Counted from the first letter of the stretch, positions 25,426-34,774 are shown. The stretch: DNA of 64,000 nt from Paenibacillus piscarius (GCF_022234545.1 NZ_JAIEUI010000002.1:62001-126000), one strand, 5' to 3'. Made by a program: numbers and translations. The notes: generated from the letters alone by a model not told the origin.

Positions 25426-26904
25426 TTATCCCGCATAATGCTCAAAGATCCGCCCGCGCTTCGCCCCGTCCGGGTCCTCCACCACACGGGTGGTCCGGTC
25501 GAACACCATGGTAGCCCGTTTCTCCCGGGTGTACTGCGGCCAGGCCAGCTCCGGGAGCGCCGGATCGCCCTGATGGGCGAAGGCGGTCCACGTTCTCTGC
25601 ATCGCTTCAGCCACCCGGATCATGTCCGGCGTCACGCTCAGGCCATACTGCTTCAGCAGCGGCAGATTGTTGAATACATACAGAATCTCCGCACCGTGAA
25701 TCGCCTTCTCCAGCAGCGGATGGCCGGGAACTGTCCAGTCGAACCGGTACATCCAGACAGGCGCGTGCTCACACTGCTTCTCGGCGAAGGCGATGGAGCT
25801 GGCCCAGAAGAACAAGTCCGTCAGCACCTCCGCCTGTCCTTCCCAAGAGCGGGTATAATCCGCAGTCAGTGCGGAGAGGTCGTCCACCCCCATCAGCTGC
25901 TCCAGCGCTTTGAGCGATTCCTCGAAATTATCGGCCCTCTGCCCCTCCCGGAAGAACAGATTGCCTTCATGCAGATTCGTTCCGATCAGCAGCGGAATCC
26001 CGCTGGCCGCCCCGCCGGCTATGGCCTGTGCCGGCTCCAGCGGCAGGGTGGACGGCTCCACCACCGGCTGGAAGTACATGCTCATGGAGTCGCCCGACAG
26101 CTTATACGCCATCCGGCCCGCCGCCTGCATGATGCGGTCCGCCGGCAGCGTGTGCAGCAGCCCGGTATCGCCGCCGGGCTGAAGGCCAAGCTCTGCCAGG
26201 AAGGCGGCGGCAATCTGCTCGCCCTGCTGTGCGCTCAGCGTCTGCGCCGCACCGCTCTCCATAATGGCCCGGGCGAAGAGTCCCTTCGCCGCGGGCATCA
26301 CCAGCAGTGCGGCAATGCTCATGCTCCCGGCCGACTCGCCGAACACCGTGACCCGCGCCGGATCGCCACCGAAGGCAGCGATGTTCTGCTGCACCCATTC
26401 CAGGGCAGCAATCTGATCCAGCAGGCCCAGATTGCTGCCCAGTCCCCCGCCCAGCGGCGACAGATGCAGGAAGCCGAGCGGTCCGAGCCGGTAATTCACC
26501 GTGACGACCACGACATCCCCGGCTTCCGCCATCCGGGTGCCGTCGAACATCGGCTGGCTGCCTGCCCCGGTCACGAAGGTACCGCCGTGAATCCATACCA
26601 TGACCGGCAGCGCAGCCGAAGGTGAAGCTGCCGGAGACCAGACATTCAGATACAGGCAGTCTTCATCATAGACCGGACTGGTGCCTCCGAAGCGCGTACT
26701 GCTGGTGCTCACCGGCTGCAGGCTGACCGGCCCGAAGCCTAACGCCTCCCGCACCCCGCTCCAGGACTGCGGCGGCACCGGCGCGCGGAAGCGCAGCTCT
26801 CCTACTGGAGGGCTGGCGAACGGAATGCCGCGCCAGACCTTCACCCCGCTTCCCTGTTCCCCTTTCAGCTGCCCATAAGCTGTATCCACCAGTAGTCCTG
26901 TCAT
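25426..26904 (-). CDS. Carboxylesterase, para-nitrobenzyl esterase type
   Basis: A 492-residue alpha/beta hydrolase of the type B carboxylesterase family. ATG 26904 has AAAGGA eight bases upstream; ATGs further up overlap that site or lack one. The oxyanion motif H-G-G is at 106-108 and the nucleophile is S191 in GESAGS. The DEDCLYLNVW signature is at about 80-89. The catalytic acid and histidine are expected further on (EDEN-type acid region not checked; a histidine occurs in VPGHPLLEKAIHGAE). It probably hydrolyses small esters in the cytoplasm, as no signal peptide is seen. It follows the AI-2E family gene by 19 bases, so the two are likely cotranscribed. Confidence 0.9.
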   Translation of the reverse strand: MTGLLVDTAYGQLKGEQGSGVKVWRGIPFASPPVGELRFRAPVPPQSWSGVREALGFGPVSLQPVSTSSTRFGGTSPVYDEDCLYLNVWSPAASPSAALPVMVWIHGGTFVTGAGSQPMFDGTRMAEAGDVVVVTVNYRLGPLGFLHLSPLGGGLGSNLGLLDQIAALEWVQQNIAAFGGDPARVTVFGESAGSMSIAALLVMPAAKGLFARAIMESGAAQTLSAQQGEQIAAAFLAELGLQPGGDTGLLHTLPADRIMQAAGRMAYKLSGDSMSMYFQPVVEPSTLPLEPAQAIAGGAASGIPLLIGTNLHEGNLFFREGQRADNFEESLKALEQLMGVDDLSALTADYTRSWEGQAEVLTDLFFWASSIAFAEKQCEHAPVWMYRFDWTVPGHPLLEKAIHGAEILYVFNNLPLLKQYGLSVTPDMIRVAEAMQRTWTAFAHQGDPALPELAWPQYTREKRATMVFDRTTRVVEDPDGAKRGRIFEHYAG

Positions 26905-26923
26905 TGCACTCATCCTTTTCACT

Positions 26924-28081
26924 TTATTCCTCAGTCTTCTCTTCAATCACCTTGTAGAGCCCGGAGCGGAAGCGGAACCACTGGAAGATGTGGGTCACTA
27001 CCACCTTCAGCACGGCATATCCCGGAACCGCAAGGATGATTCCGAGCACACCGAACATTTTCCCGGCAAATATAATGACAAATATAATCGTAATCGGGTG
27101 AATCTTCAGCGACTTGCCCATGATCTGCGGCGAAATGAACTTCCCTTCGATCAGTTGGACCGCCGTCCAGACAATGATCATCTTCAGCAGCATGAACGGC
27201 GAGGTGACCAGCGCCACAATCAGCGCAGGCGTAATCGCTATCGCCGGACCCAGATAAGGGACCACGGCGGTACATGCGGCAACAATGGCCAGGACCAGGG
27301 AGTATTCCAGCCCGATAATCAGGTAACCGATATAGAGCAATGCGCCGATACAGCAGCTGACGATGATCTGTCCACGGATGTATGAAGCCACCTGGCTGTT
27401 CATTTCCTGCATGACCATACGGGTCTGCGGCCGCAGCGCCGTAGGGATGAATCTCATGAGATAATCGGGCAGCCGCTTGCCGTCGCGCAGCAGATAGAAC
27501 AGAATGAACGGTGTAGTGACCAGTGCCAGCACAATCTCCGTCAGGGTTCCCACGAAGTTCCCCACGCCCGTAGCTGCATTATTCAGGAAGGCGGTGGCCC
27601 AGGTCGTCACTTTGCTGGTGATGTCACTCAGATCGGTGCCGATGCTGGCCTGAAGCTTGCTGAACAGCTCGCCCCCGGTGAGCTGGAAGAATTCATCTTG
27701 AATCTGCTTGCTGTACTTGGGAAAATTATCGATCAGCCCCATTAGCTGGGTGCGGATGAGCGGGATCACGGTCAGCAGAATCAGCGTAATAATGCCGATA
27801 ATGATCAGGTACAGAATAACAATCCCGTAAGCCCGCTTCACCCGGCTGCGCTTCTCCAGCCGGTCCACCAGCGGGTTGAGCAGATAATAAGCAATGCCTG
27901 AGAGCAGTAGCGGCGCGGCCACCGTATGAAGCAGTACAGACAACGGCTTGAATATAAACGGAATTTTGGAGAATACCAGAATGGTCAGCCCGATCAGCAG
28001 GACGATTAACAGCCACACCACAAATTTGTTGTTCAGAAAAAATTTCTTGAATTTATCCGGCCATACCTGACGTCTATCCAT
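26924..28081 (-). CDS. AI-2E family transporter / PerM-like permease
   Basis: A 385-residue protein with about eight membrane segments. The first follows the N-terminal FLNNKFVVWLLIVLLIGLTI; the conserved central part includes FILFYLLRDGKRLPDYLMRF. The C-terminal half has AIVAACTAVVPYLGPAIAIT and QLIEGKFISPQIMGKSLKIH, hallmark sequences of the UPF0118/AI-2E exporter family. Members in Firmicutes (YtvI, YubA, YdbI) are poorly defined and some act as Na+/H+ antiporters, so no substrate is assigned. Start 28081 is preceded by AGGGGGG, which fits better than the frame open to 28135. The esterase follows in the same direction. Confidence 0.9.
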   Translation of the reverse strand: MDRRQVWPDKFKKFFLNNKFVVWLLIVLLIGLTILVFSKIPFIFKPLSVLLHTVAAPLLLSGIAYYLLNPLVDRLEKRSRVKRAYGIVILYLIIIGIITLILLTVIPLIRTQLMGLIDNFPKYSKQIQDEFFQLTGGELFSKLQASIGTDLSDITSKVTTWATAFLNNAATGVGNFVGTLTEIVLALVTTPFILFYLLRDGKRLPDYLMRFIPTALRPQTRMVMQEMNSQVASYIRGQIIVSCCIGALLYIGYLIIGLEYSLVLAIVAACTAVVPYLGPAIAITPALIVALVTSPFMLLKMIIVWTAVQLIEGKFISPQIMGKSLKIHPITIIFVIIFAGKMFGVLGIILAVPGYAVLKVVVTHIFQWFRFRSGLYKVIEEKTEE

Positions 28082-28195
28082 AGACTGCCGCCCCCCTGCT
28101 GCAACTTGTTCGATTCGTAGTGTGATTATTTGCACTATCTATTAAGCATAGTAACCCGGTGGCTGCAAGTCAAATCACATCCTGTGTGCACCGGT

Positions 28196-28927
28196 TCAGC
28201 GCAAATAACAGCCGTTGTTGATATCAAAGGTTGCTCCGGTGTAAGCCCTTGATTGACCGCTCAGCAGAAAAGCTACAGTATTTGCAATATCCTCCGCCAG
28301 CAGCGGCTCCGGCGTTAACTGATGCTCCAGATATTCCTGCTGTCTCCAGGCGGGGATATGCGCCATCATCGGGGTGGACGTCATCGTCGGAGCGACGGCA
28401 TTGACCCGGACATAGGGTGCAAAGTTCATGGCGCAGCTCTTGGTTAGTCCCAGAACCGCAGCTTTGCTTAACCCGTACACCGCATCGGAGCTGCCTTCCT
28501 GGCCGGAGACGGAGGACATGTTGACGATCACCCCCTGGCGCTTCTGCGCCAGCAGCATTCGCCCGAACCCCTGCGAGAGGTAGACATAGCCCTTGATATT
28601 AATATCAAGAACCTTGTCAATCTCTTCCGGCGTATAATCCAGCAGATTGCGGCCCAGGTAGATTCCCGCATTGTTAACCAGCCCGCCCGTATCCGCATGT
28701 TCTTGTGCTATGTATGCGAAGAACGCTTCTACTTCGCTGTATTGGCTGACGTCCACCTTGCAGGTGAAGAGCCTTGCGGAATCCGCCTCAGCCTTCAGTG
28801 CCTCCAGGCGCTGTGCATCCAGATCGCAGCCGATTACCTCTGCACCCTCCTGCAGGCCAAGCTTCACTATGGCCTTGCCGATGCCTGAAGCGGCACCGGT
28901 CACTATGAATTTCTTACCTTGCAGCAT
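28196..28927 (-). CDS. SDR family oxidoreductase
   Basis: A 243-residue classical short-chain dehydrogenase. The cofactor loop TGAASGIG is at 10-17, NNAG at 85-88, and the catalytic triad is Ser139 region (NMSSVSG), Tyr151 and Lys155 in YGLSK. An acidic residue after the second strand (CDLDAQR, about 34-40) favours NAD(H) over NADP(H). Start 28927 has AGGGGGAG seven bases upstream; the frame open to 28969 lacks a site. It follows a GNAT gene by 56 bases on the same strand. The substrate is unknown; the closest named relatives in memory are 2,5-dichloro-cyclohexadienediol or 3-hydroxybutyrate type dehydrogenases. Confidence 0.9.
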   Translation of the reverse strand: MLQGKKFIVTGAASGIGKAIVKLGLQEGAEVIGCDLDAQRLEALKAEADSARLFTCKVDVSQYSEVEAFFAYIAQEHADTGGLVNNAGIYLGRNLLDYTPEEIDKVLDINIKGYVYLSQGFGRMLLAQKRQGVIVNMSSVSGQEGSSDAVYGLSKAAVLGLTKSCAMNFAPYVRVNAVAPTMTSTPMMAHIPAWRQQEYLEHQLTPEPLLAEDIANTVAFLLSGQSRAYTGATFDINNGCYLR

Positions 28928-28983
28928 CCTCTGACTCCCCCTCTGAAATAGTAGCAGCTCCAGCAGCATATCTAACGATCTGC

Positions 28984-29793
28984 TTAATCAAAGCGCAAAT
29001 CCGCAACGCTCCCCGTCCGTTTGAAGCCAACTGCCTGATAGACCTTATTGGAATCCGGGTTCGCGGCGTCGGCATAGAGCATTGGAGTAATGCCCTTATC
29101 CAGCAGCTGCGAGCACAGCTCAGCCACCGCCGCGCTAGCATACCCCCGTTTGCGGAATTCACGGGGAGTGAATACCTCATTCATCCGCATATGCCGCCGG
29201 GACTGGTGGGCCAGATTGGCCATTGAGACAGGCTGCCCCTGATCCATCCAAAGATAGAGCCTGCCTGACTCTATACACGCTTCCGAATTCCCGGTGAATT
29301 CCTCCGGCGCCCGCCGGATACCAAATGCATCCTCCGCGAATCCGGCCAAATACCCGGCAACCAGGGGGATATCCCCCGCTTCCGCCTGCACCAGACTTCC
29401 GCTGACACCATGCGGCATCTGCACCTGCGGGCAGTGATAGGCCTCCATTCTCATCCCCACACGATAGGACTTTCCGGTAAGCTTGCCATACGCCTCGGCG
29501 AACAGTCTCCCCGTTTCCGGCGTTCCGGTAACCCCCGGCAATCCGCGGTCCACCAGCATTTCCGCCAGCTCTCCGACAAGGGAACGGCGCCTCTCTTCAG
29601 CCAGCTCCGGTGATAACCATAACCATGAGTTACGCCCGGCGGTATGGGCGAAGATCAGGTCATCCTCCTCCGTCTTCAGCCGCATGGATTCCTGATCCCC
29701 CGCGATCAGATGAATCAGATTATATTCCACCTCTTCTTCTGTGAACGGCTTGCTGTGCAGCACATCATCCTCCGGCCCGAAACTTACAAACAT
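28984..29793 (-). CDS. GNAT family N-acetyltransferase
   Basis: A 269-residue protein whose C-terminal third is a GNAT domain. The acetyl-CoA loop lies in NEVFTPREFRKRGYASAAVA (Arg/Lys-x-x-Gly-x-Ala type), followed by LYADAANPDSNKVYQAVGFK, the usual strand with the asparagine-rich turn. The N-terminal half is divergent and has no motif I recognise, similar to other long Firmicute GNATs with two tandem folds. The start has GGGGGAAAAGGA upstream. It probably acetylates a small molecule; the substrate cannot be told from sequence. It precedes the SDR gene. Confidence 0.85.
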   Translation of the reverse strand: MFVSFGPEDDVLHSKPFTEEEVEYNLIHLIAGDQESMRLKTEEDDLIFAHTAGRNSWLWLSPELAEERRRSLVGELAEMLVDRGLPGVTGTPETGRLFAEAYGKLTGKSYRVGMRMEAYHCPQVQMPHGVSGSLVQAEAGDIPLVAGYLAGFAEDAFGIRRAPEEFTGNSEACIESGRLYLWMDQGQPVSMANLAHQSRRHMRMNEVFTPREFRKRGYASAAVAELCSQLLDKGITPMLYADAANPDSNKVYQAVGFKRTGSVADLRFD

Positions 29794-29851
29794 TCCTTTT
29801 CCCCCTCTCCAGGTTTTCTATCTATTGTAAGGCCCCCTTTGGCAAAAATAA

Positions 29852-29888
29852 ACAGCCCGCCGGCGGATTTACGCCGTCAGCAGGCTGT
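29852..29888 (-). terminator. Intrinsic terminator after the 2Fe-2S protein gene
   Basis: Minus strand: ACAGCCTGCTGACGGCG and CGCCGGCGGGCTGT pair with a TAAATC loop and are followed by TTATTTTTG. It lies 15 bases beyond the gene. Confidence 0.82.
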
Positions 29889-29902
29889 GCAGTGCTTACA
29901 CA

Positions 29903-30262
29903 TCACTTCTTCTTCTTGCCTTTGGCACCCTTCGGGATTGCCGCCTGGAGGCCGTCATCATAGGTGTAGAGCAGATGCTCCTCCAGCTGCTCTCCCTTCA
30001 GCACCTTGCGCACCAGGCTTTTGGCTGTTTTGGGCGTCATATCCCTATACCATACGCCTTCCGGATAACAGATCACTACACAGGCATCCGAGCATCTTCC
30101 GTTGCAGCGGGTCACAGTTGTATGAATCAGGCTGTCCGCTCCCTGCTTCTCAATCTCTGCCTCTATAGCTTCCGCTACCTCTTCCCCCTTATGCTTCTTG
30201 CAGTCGCTTCCGTTACAGATCAGCAGATGGCTGACTGTTCCTTGCAGATTCCACGTCGTCAT
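29903..30262 (-). CDS. Thioredoxin-like (2Fe-2S) ferredoxin domain protein
   Basis: A 119-residue protein with the thioredoxin-like ferredoxin cysteine pattern: C16-x4-C21 in LLICNGSDCKKH, then C53-x3-C57 in RCNGRCSDACVVICYPEG, plus C61 and C65. That arrangement binds a [2Fe-2S] cluster in NuoE-like and stand-alone ferredoxins. DMTPKTAKSLVRKVLKGEQ and a Lys-rich tail (KGAKGKKKK) complete the family picture. The role as an electron carrier is inferred; no redox partner is adjacent. Divergently transcribed from a small membrane protein gene, with 162 bases between them. Confidence 0.85.
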   Translation of the reverse strand: MTTWNLQGTVSHLLICNGSDCKKHKGEEVAEAIEAEIEKQGADSLIHTTVTRCNGRCSDACVVICYPEGVWYRDMTPKTAKSLVRKVLKGEQLEEHLLYTYDDGLQAAIPKGAKGKKKK

Positions 30263-30424
30263 GGCCTTCCCGCCCCTTTCCTTACAACAATACCCTGCTT
30301 GTCAACCCTGCTAAACAGAGCGGGTGGCCTTCGTGTGTTAACTCCGCCTCCCATTGGAGATAATATCTGTAGCCCGCCGGCCGGCACCGGCAAATCCGCA
30401 GCGGTGCAAGAAGGAGTAAGCCCT

Positions 30425-30664
30425 ATGAAGATAATCGGCATCTATGCCCTGTTCGCTGTGATGACTCTAAGTCTGATCATTATTATTGATGTTATCGCCG
30501 GAATCAGCCTTCCCTCTTCCATCCATTCCCTGTCCACGCTCTTTGCGACGACGACCCTGCAGGAATCGATATGCATCACCATCTTCCTGCTTGTTCCGTT
30601 CATTCAGGTGTTCATTCATGCTGCGAGCCGCAAGCCAGGCGGCCGTAACCGGAAACGGGCGTAG
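30425..30664 (+). CDS. Small two-helix membrane protein of unknown function
   Basis: A 79-residue protein with start ATG 30425 behind AGAAGGAG. It has hydrophobic segments at about residues 3-27 (IIGIYALFAVMTLSLIIIID) and 48-66 (ESICITIFLLVPFIQVFIHA), and a basic tail (RKPGGRNRKRA). I do not recognise a family. The frame can be extended upstream to 29975, but that part is antisense to the 2Fe-2S gene. Its stop ends exactly where the convergent gerAB-type gene ends. The ribosome binding site and membrane topology make it credible. Confidence 0.6.
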   Translation: MKIIGIYALFAVMTLSLIIIIDVIAGISLPSSIHSLSTLFATTTLQESICITIFLLVPFIQVFIHAASRKPGGRNRKRA

Positions 30665-31774
30665 TCAGCCTTCCCTCCGGTACAGGCCGAATTTGCGGCG
30701 GATGACATGGATCACCAGCAGCAGAATCGGAATCACCGCACAGAACACCGGCAGAATCGTCTCCAGAAAAGCCTTCCCGTCCTTCATATGCTCCGAGTAA
30801 TTCTGCGCGCTGACGAAGGAGCTGAACAGCATAATAACCCCTGCCGGATTAACCAGCTTGCGCGAATCCCGGATATGGAACAGATCGGCGGCTACGGCCA
30901 CAGCAGCATAACAGTAAACGGTCAGCTTGAAGAATACCCCGATAATCAGCGTAAGCATGACCAACGCGTCCAGACGCTGGATGAAGTTAGCAATATTCAC
31001 CATTGTAATGGTGGTAAACATCGGAAAGGTGACCCGCCCATACAGATTTTCTCCCAGAACAGCCATCTCAATGGCATGGGTGAAGCTGAGCAGACAGGCG
31101 CTGAGGATGATTGCCGTGACTCCGGCTTTTCTCACCTTACGCGGCTGGTTAAATTGCGGAAGGATGGTCGTGAAGCACATCAGCTCACCGTAGGGGAAGA
31201 TCCAGATGTTAGGATAAGCCGATTTCAGAGCCTCCTTGTAATCGCTCATATGAAGCGGAAACAGATTTCTGTATTCCACCAGGCCAGCAGCAATAACGGC
31301 AATGATACATATACAGCCCATAATTATGGTAATCCAAAAGAAAATTTCCGCTGTTCTGGCGAACACCTCAATCCCCTTGTTCAGAATATACATTACAGCC
31401 ACAATCATAATGGAGTTAATGATCAGGATCGGAGTCTTGTCATAGGATGCCGTAATCAGCAGATCGCCTGCCTCCCGCAGATTTCTGGAGCCGTTATACA
31501 GCAGCACCGGGAGAAACAGCAGACCCAGCGGCCAGCCCAGCCACTTGCCCAGAATCTTACGCGCATAGCCGCTGATGATCTGATCCGGGAACTGGAGATA
31601 GAGCTGGGCGAACACCAGATAGAGCAGGATTCCGCCGGGAAGCGCAAACAGAACAGACAGCCAGACCGCATGTCCGCTCTCCAGGCCGATCGGGACCAGC
31701 ACCGCTGTTCCCAGCTCGAACAGAACGAACATGGACAGCAGCTGGCTCGGGCTGAACGCTTCTTTTTTCAACAT
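30665..31774 (-). CDS. Spore germinant receptor subunit B (GerAB family permease)
   Basis: A 369-residue APC-superfamily membrane protein with about ten helices. It carries the GerAB-type phrases FSPSQLLSMFVLFELGTAVL, GWPLGLLFLPVLLYNGSRNL, and NIWIFPYGELMCFTTILPQF. In receptors of this type the B subunit binds the germinant. ATG 31774 has AAGG six bases upstream; an in-frame GTG at 31783 overlaps that site. It is the last gene of a GerA-GerC-GerB order operon, an order variant of the usual A-B-C. The germinant is unknown. Confidence 0.92.
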   Translation of the reverse strand: MLKKEAFSPSQLLSMFVLFELGTAVLVPIGLESGHAVWLSVLFALPGGILLYLVFAQLYLQFPDQIISGYARKILGKWLGWPLGLLFLPVLLYNGSRNLREAGDLLITASYDKTPILIINSIMIVAVMYILNKGIEVFARTAEIFFWITIIMGCICIIAVIAAGLVEYRNLFPLHMSDYKEALKSAYPNIWIFPYGELMCFTTILPQFNQPRKVRKAGVTAIILSACLLSFTHAIEMAVLGENLYGRVTFPMFTTITMVNIANFIQRLDALVMLTLIIGVFFKLTVYCYAAVAVAADLFHIRDSRKLVNPAGVIMLFSSFVSAQNYSEHMKDGKAFLETILPVFCAVIPILLLVIHVIRRKFGLYRREG

Positions 31775-31805
31775 AGAATTCACCTTATTTCTGCATCTAA
31801 GCCGA

Positions 31806-33014
31806 TTATTTACCTTCAGGGATATACGGTTTCAGGCTCATGCCTGTGCTGCGGATGTAGGCCTCCACACGAAGCTCCAGCCGCCCCCGCGCGAAGATCT
31901 GTCCCCAGTCCCCGTCAAACTGTGCCCAGGCCTGTGGATTCTTCCGCTTGAGTTCATTGCCGAAATTGAAAACATCGCTCTGCAGCTCCTGCCCTCTCCG
32001 GAAAGCCTGCTTCACTTCCTCCCCCGTCCGCATCGCCAGCTCCTTCTCCAGCTTGACGATCTCCTCCCGCTGGCTGAGGTCCACGAAGCTGTCGGTTTCA
32101 TTGACGCTGCCCTCTTCGGCAATCGTCACGTGAAAGACCGGAATTCCGTCCTCCACCGTTGTCTTTACCGTGGTTCTGGAATAGAGGATGTTGACGGCGA
32201 TCGAATCTTTTCGGTTCGGGGCATCGATATTAATTACAGTCTCCTCCATCTTATCCAGCAGCCACTCCGTTCCGCGCGCTTCCGAATCCTTCATCCAATA
32301 CAGCAGCTTACCCTGACGGAAGACTCCCAGCCCGTTCATAATCGTCTTGGTCGGGGTCTCCGACTGCTCCAGATTGCTGCTCTTCATGCCCTCTTCCACA
32401 TTGCCTTTGATCTTCACCGCGTTGATCGTCACGTCCCCTTCCCCTGTGATTCCGTTAATGACATCGAAGACGCTGATCGTCCGGTTCTCCCCCCATACCC
32501 TCGAGGTATTCTGCGTCTTTTTGACCAAGCCCAGGGATGGAATACTCTCCACTGCTGTAAGCAGCCTCAGGACGGATGCCGCGTCACTCCCGCGGGCGAC
32601 CAGGATGGCCGAGTTCAGCCTCAGCTCATGGGAGCGCTCGAAGATATCGAAGACATCGTTAATTCCGCTCCGTGCCAGACTCTCCCCCAGAACAATAAGC
32701 TGAGTATGGGCGAAGAAAAGCTGACGCGTCACATTCTTGGATGCCCGCCGCAAAGCGCCAAACATGGTTTTGTCTGTTGCTGATACGACGACAACGGCAG
32801 GCTTCCCGCTGCCCGGGGATGTGCTGGTCGACGTCGAAGAGGGATTCACCAGCTGGAACGTCACCTTGTATTCATCCGTCTCAGGCAACAGATCGATGCC
32901 GATTCCGCTCACAATCGCCAGCTCATTCAGCTCACGGCTGTTCCAGCAGCCGCCGAGCAGTGTCCCCAGGAGCGGGATCAACGTCAATATGAGCAGCAGC
33001 CGCTTAACGTTCAT
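31806..33014 (-). CDS. Spore germinant receptor subunit C lipoprotein (Ger(x)C family)
   Basis: A 402-residue lipoprotein. The signal sequence ends in the lipobox L20-G21-G22-C23, followed by WNSRELNELAIVSGIGIDLL, the Ger(x)C signature. Three domains are typical; the C-terminal one contains FNFGNELKRKNPQAWAQFDG. The start at 33014 is 11 bases inside the end of the GerA-type gene and has AGAGG eight bases upstream, so translation is coupled. Subunit C is needed for receptor function; it faces the outer side of the inner spore membrane. Confidence 0.93.
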   Translation of the reverse strand: MNVKRLLLILTLIPLLGTLLGGCWNSRELNELAIVSGIGIDLLPETDEYKVTFQLVNPSSTSTSTSPGSGKPAVVVVSATDKTMFGALRRASKNVTRQLFFAHTQLIVLGESLARSGINDVFDIFERSHELRLNSAILVARGSDAASVLRLLTAVESIPSLGLVKKTQNTSRVWGENRTISVFDVINGITGEGDVTINAVKIKGNVEEGMKSSNLEQSETPTKTIMNGLGVFRQGKLLYWMKDSEARGTEWLLDKMEETVINIDAPNRKDSIAVNILYSRTTVKTTVEDGIPVFHVTIAEEGSVNETDSFVDLSQREEIVKLEKELAMRTGEEVKQAFRRGQELQSDVFNFGNELKRKNPQAWAQFDGDWGQIFARGRLELRVEAYIRSTGMSLKPYIPEGK

Positions 33015-34572
33015 CGGATTGCCTCTTGGAGGTTCCCTTAGAGGAGGCTGCAGAGCTGCCGCCATTCCTGCGCAGGCGCGGTCTAAGCTTCATGAAGCTC
33101 ATGGGAGAACGGATGAAGGTGTCCCTCAGGTTCTCAGGAACGAACGGCCCCATCGGGGTCATGTAGGGTACACCGAGGGAGCGCAGGCTGCACAGATGGG
33201 CAACGAGGATGATGGTAACAATCGCGATGCCGTACAGCCCCATGAACGCGGCCACTCCCATAATGACGAACCGCAGCATCCGGATGGATAAAGCCATATT
33301 GAATGCAGGGGTGGCGAAGCTGGAGATCCCGGTCAGCGAGACCACTATGACCATCGCGGGAGAGACGATTCCCGCCTGTACCGCCGCAGTCCCGAGCACC
33401 AGACCTCCGATAATGGATACGGTCTGGCCGATCGGCGAGGGCATACGGACCCCCGCTTCGCGGATGATCTCGAACGTCACCTCCATCAGGACCGCTTCGA
33501 CAAATGCAGGAAACGGCACCCCTTCCCGCTGGGAGGCCAGATTAATCAGCAGCGGTGTGGGAATCATCTCCTGATGGAAATTAAGGGCGGCGACGAAGAT
33601 GGCAGGGCCGTACAATGAAATGATAAGGCACACGAACCGCAGCAGACGGATCAGCGAGGAGATATCATAGCGCTGATAGTAATCCTCAACCGTATGAAAG
33701 AACATAAAGAATGTAGTCGGGGCAATCAGCACGAACGGCGTCCCGTCCACGAAAATGGCAATCCGTCCGTCGAGCAGATTAGCCGCCACGCTGTCAGGGC
33801 GTTCTGTATTAAACAGTGTAGGGAACGGGGAATACTTATTGTCTTCAACGATCTGCTCAATGTAGCCCGATTCCAGAATGGAATCGACCTTAATGCTATG
33901 AAGCTTGTCTTTGAAGACCTGAATGGTATGTTCGTCTGCAACACCGCGCATGTACATGAGCGTAACATCGGTGTGCGTGAGATCTCCCAGCTTCATGGTT
34001 TCAGTCCACAGATCGGGGTTCTTGATGATCTTGCGGACCAGGGCGATATTCGTGCTGAGGGTCTCCGTGAAGCTCTCCTTCGAGCCGCGGATGGCGACCT
34101 GGGTTCCCGCCTCGGTAACCGCTCTGGCCTCTCCTCCGCTGGTGCTGCCGCTGACGCCTTTCTCCTGGCCGTCCACCAGCATAATGGTGTCGCCCGACAG
34201 CAGAGCTTCCAGCAGACCGTTGATATCGCTGACCAGCTTCTCCTTGCCGATGCTCAGGGCATGCTCTTTGATATAGGTATAGACCTCCTGCGGAGTTCCG
34301 GCCAGGAGCTCGCCGTCATGCCCCGTCTGAAAGGACATCACATGGCTGATGAAGTGCTCTACCATGTCTTTGTCGGTAATCCCCGACATATAGATCGCCG
34401 CGACCCGCCCGTTTCTATGAATTAACTCATAGGTGCGAATGACCAGATCCGGGCTATTCCCCAGTCTGGCTTGAATCTGGCGGATATTCTCATCGAGTTT
34501 CCTGGAGACCGGCGTAGCAGACGCAGGCGTAGCAGGCGGTTTAGCCTTATTAGACTTATTAGTCTTATCCAT
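33004..34572 (-). CDS. Spore germinant receptor subunit A (GerAA family)
   Basis: A 522-residue protein with a soluble N-terminal half and about five membrane segments after residue 295. It shows GerA family landmarks RDTLI-type segment KEHALSIGKEKLVSDINGLL, then GSKESFTETLSTNIALVRKI, SVAANLLDGRIAIFVDGTPF and PAFVEAVLMEVTFEIIREAG. A Lys/Ala/Pro-rich N-terminus (residues 1-25) is typical. AGGAGG lies eight bases before the ATG. It heads a three-gene receptor operon. Subunit A forms a pentameric channel with B and C accessory subunits. It is distinct from the SpoVAF relative at 17169. Confidence 0.93.
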   Translation of the reverse strand: MDKTNKSNKAKPPATPASATPVSRKLDENIRQIQARLGNSPDLVIRTYELIHRNGRVAAIYMSGITDKDMVEHFISHVMSFQTGHDGELLAGTPQEVYTYIKEHALSIGKEKLVSDINGLLEALLSGDTIMLVDGQEKGVSGSTSGGEARAVTEAGTQVAIRGSKESFTETLSTNIALVRKIIKNPDLWTETMKLGDLTHTDVTLMYMRGVADEHTIQVFKDKLHSIKVDSILESGYIEQIVEDNKYSPFPTLFNTERPDSVAANLLDGRIAIFVDGTPFVLIAPTTFFMFFHTVEDYYQRYDISSLIRLLRFVCLIISLYGPAIFVAALNFHQEMIPTPLLINLASQREGVPFPAFVEAVLMEVTFEIIREAGVRMPSPIGQTVSIIGGLVLGTAAVQAGIVSPAMVIVVSLTGISSFATPAFNMALSIRMLRFVIMGVAAFMGLYGIAIVTIILVAHLCSLRSLGVPYMTPMGPFVPENLRDTFIRSPMSFMKLRPRLRRNGGSSAASSKGTSKRQSDER

Positions 34573-34705
34573 ATCAGCACCTCCTGACTGTTACTATTTG
34601 CCCGGCCCCCTGATTTTATGCAGCATCTGGCAGCTTGACCCTGCCGTATGCACCCGGCAGGCAGGCTCTGAGGGACTCTTCCGCTTTGGCGCCTTAACGG
34701 CAAAC

Positions 34706-34744
34706 AAGCTGCCCCCGCACGGAAAATCCGTGGGGTGCAGCTTA
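34706..34744 (-). terminator. Intrinsic terminator after the ferredoxin-NADP reductase gene
   Basis: AAGCTGCACCCCACGG and CCGTGCGGGGGCAGCTT pair on the minus strand around a short loop, with TGTTTGCC behind. It lies about 30 bases after the gene and ends the iron uptake operon. Confidence 0.8.
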
Positions 34745-34774
34745 TAGGAGGTTGATATGGTTGATATGAACGGA

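Noticed and set aside
25261..26625. 454-codon plus-strand open frame over the esterase
   Set aside because: Its sequence is His/Arg/Gln-rich, as usual for the complement of a GC-rich gene, and it starts in degenerate repeats.
29975..30424. Upstream extension of the small 79-residue membrane protein
   Set aside because: Antisense to the 2Fe-2S protein gene; ATG 30425 has AGAAGGAG.
34600..34705. Possible small gene between the ger operon and the ferredoxin reductase gene
   Set aside because: Only short frames without ribosome binding sites; the stretch looks like plain leader sequence of the ger operon.
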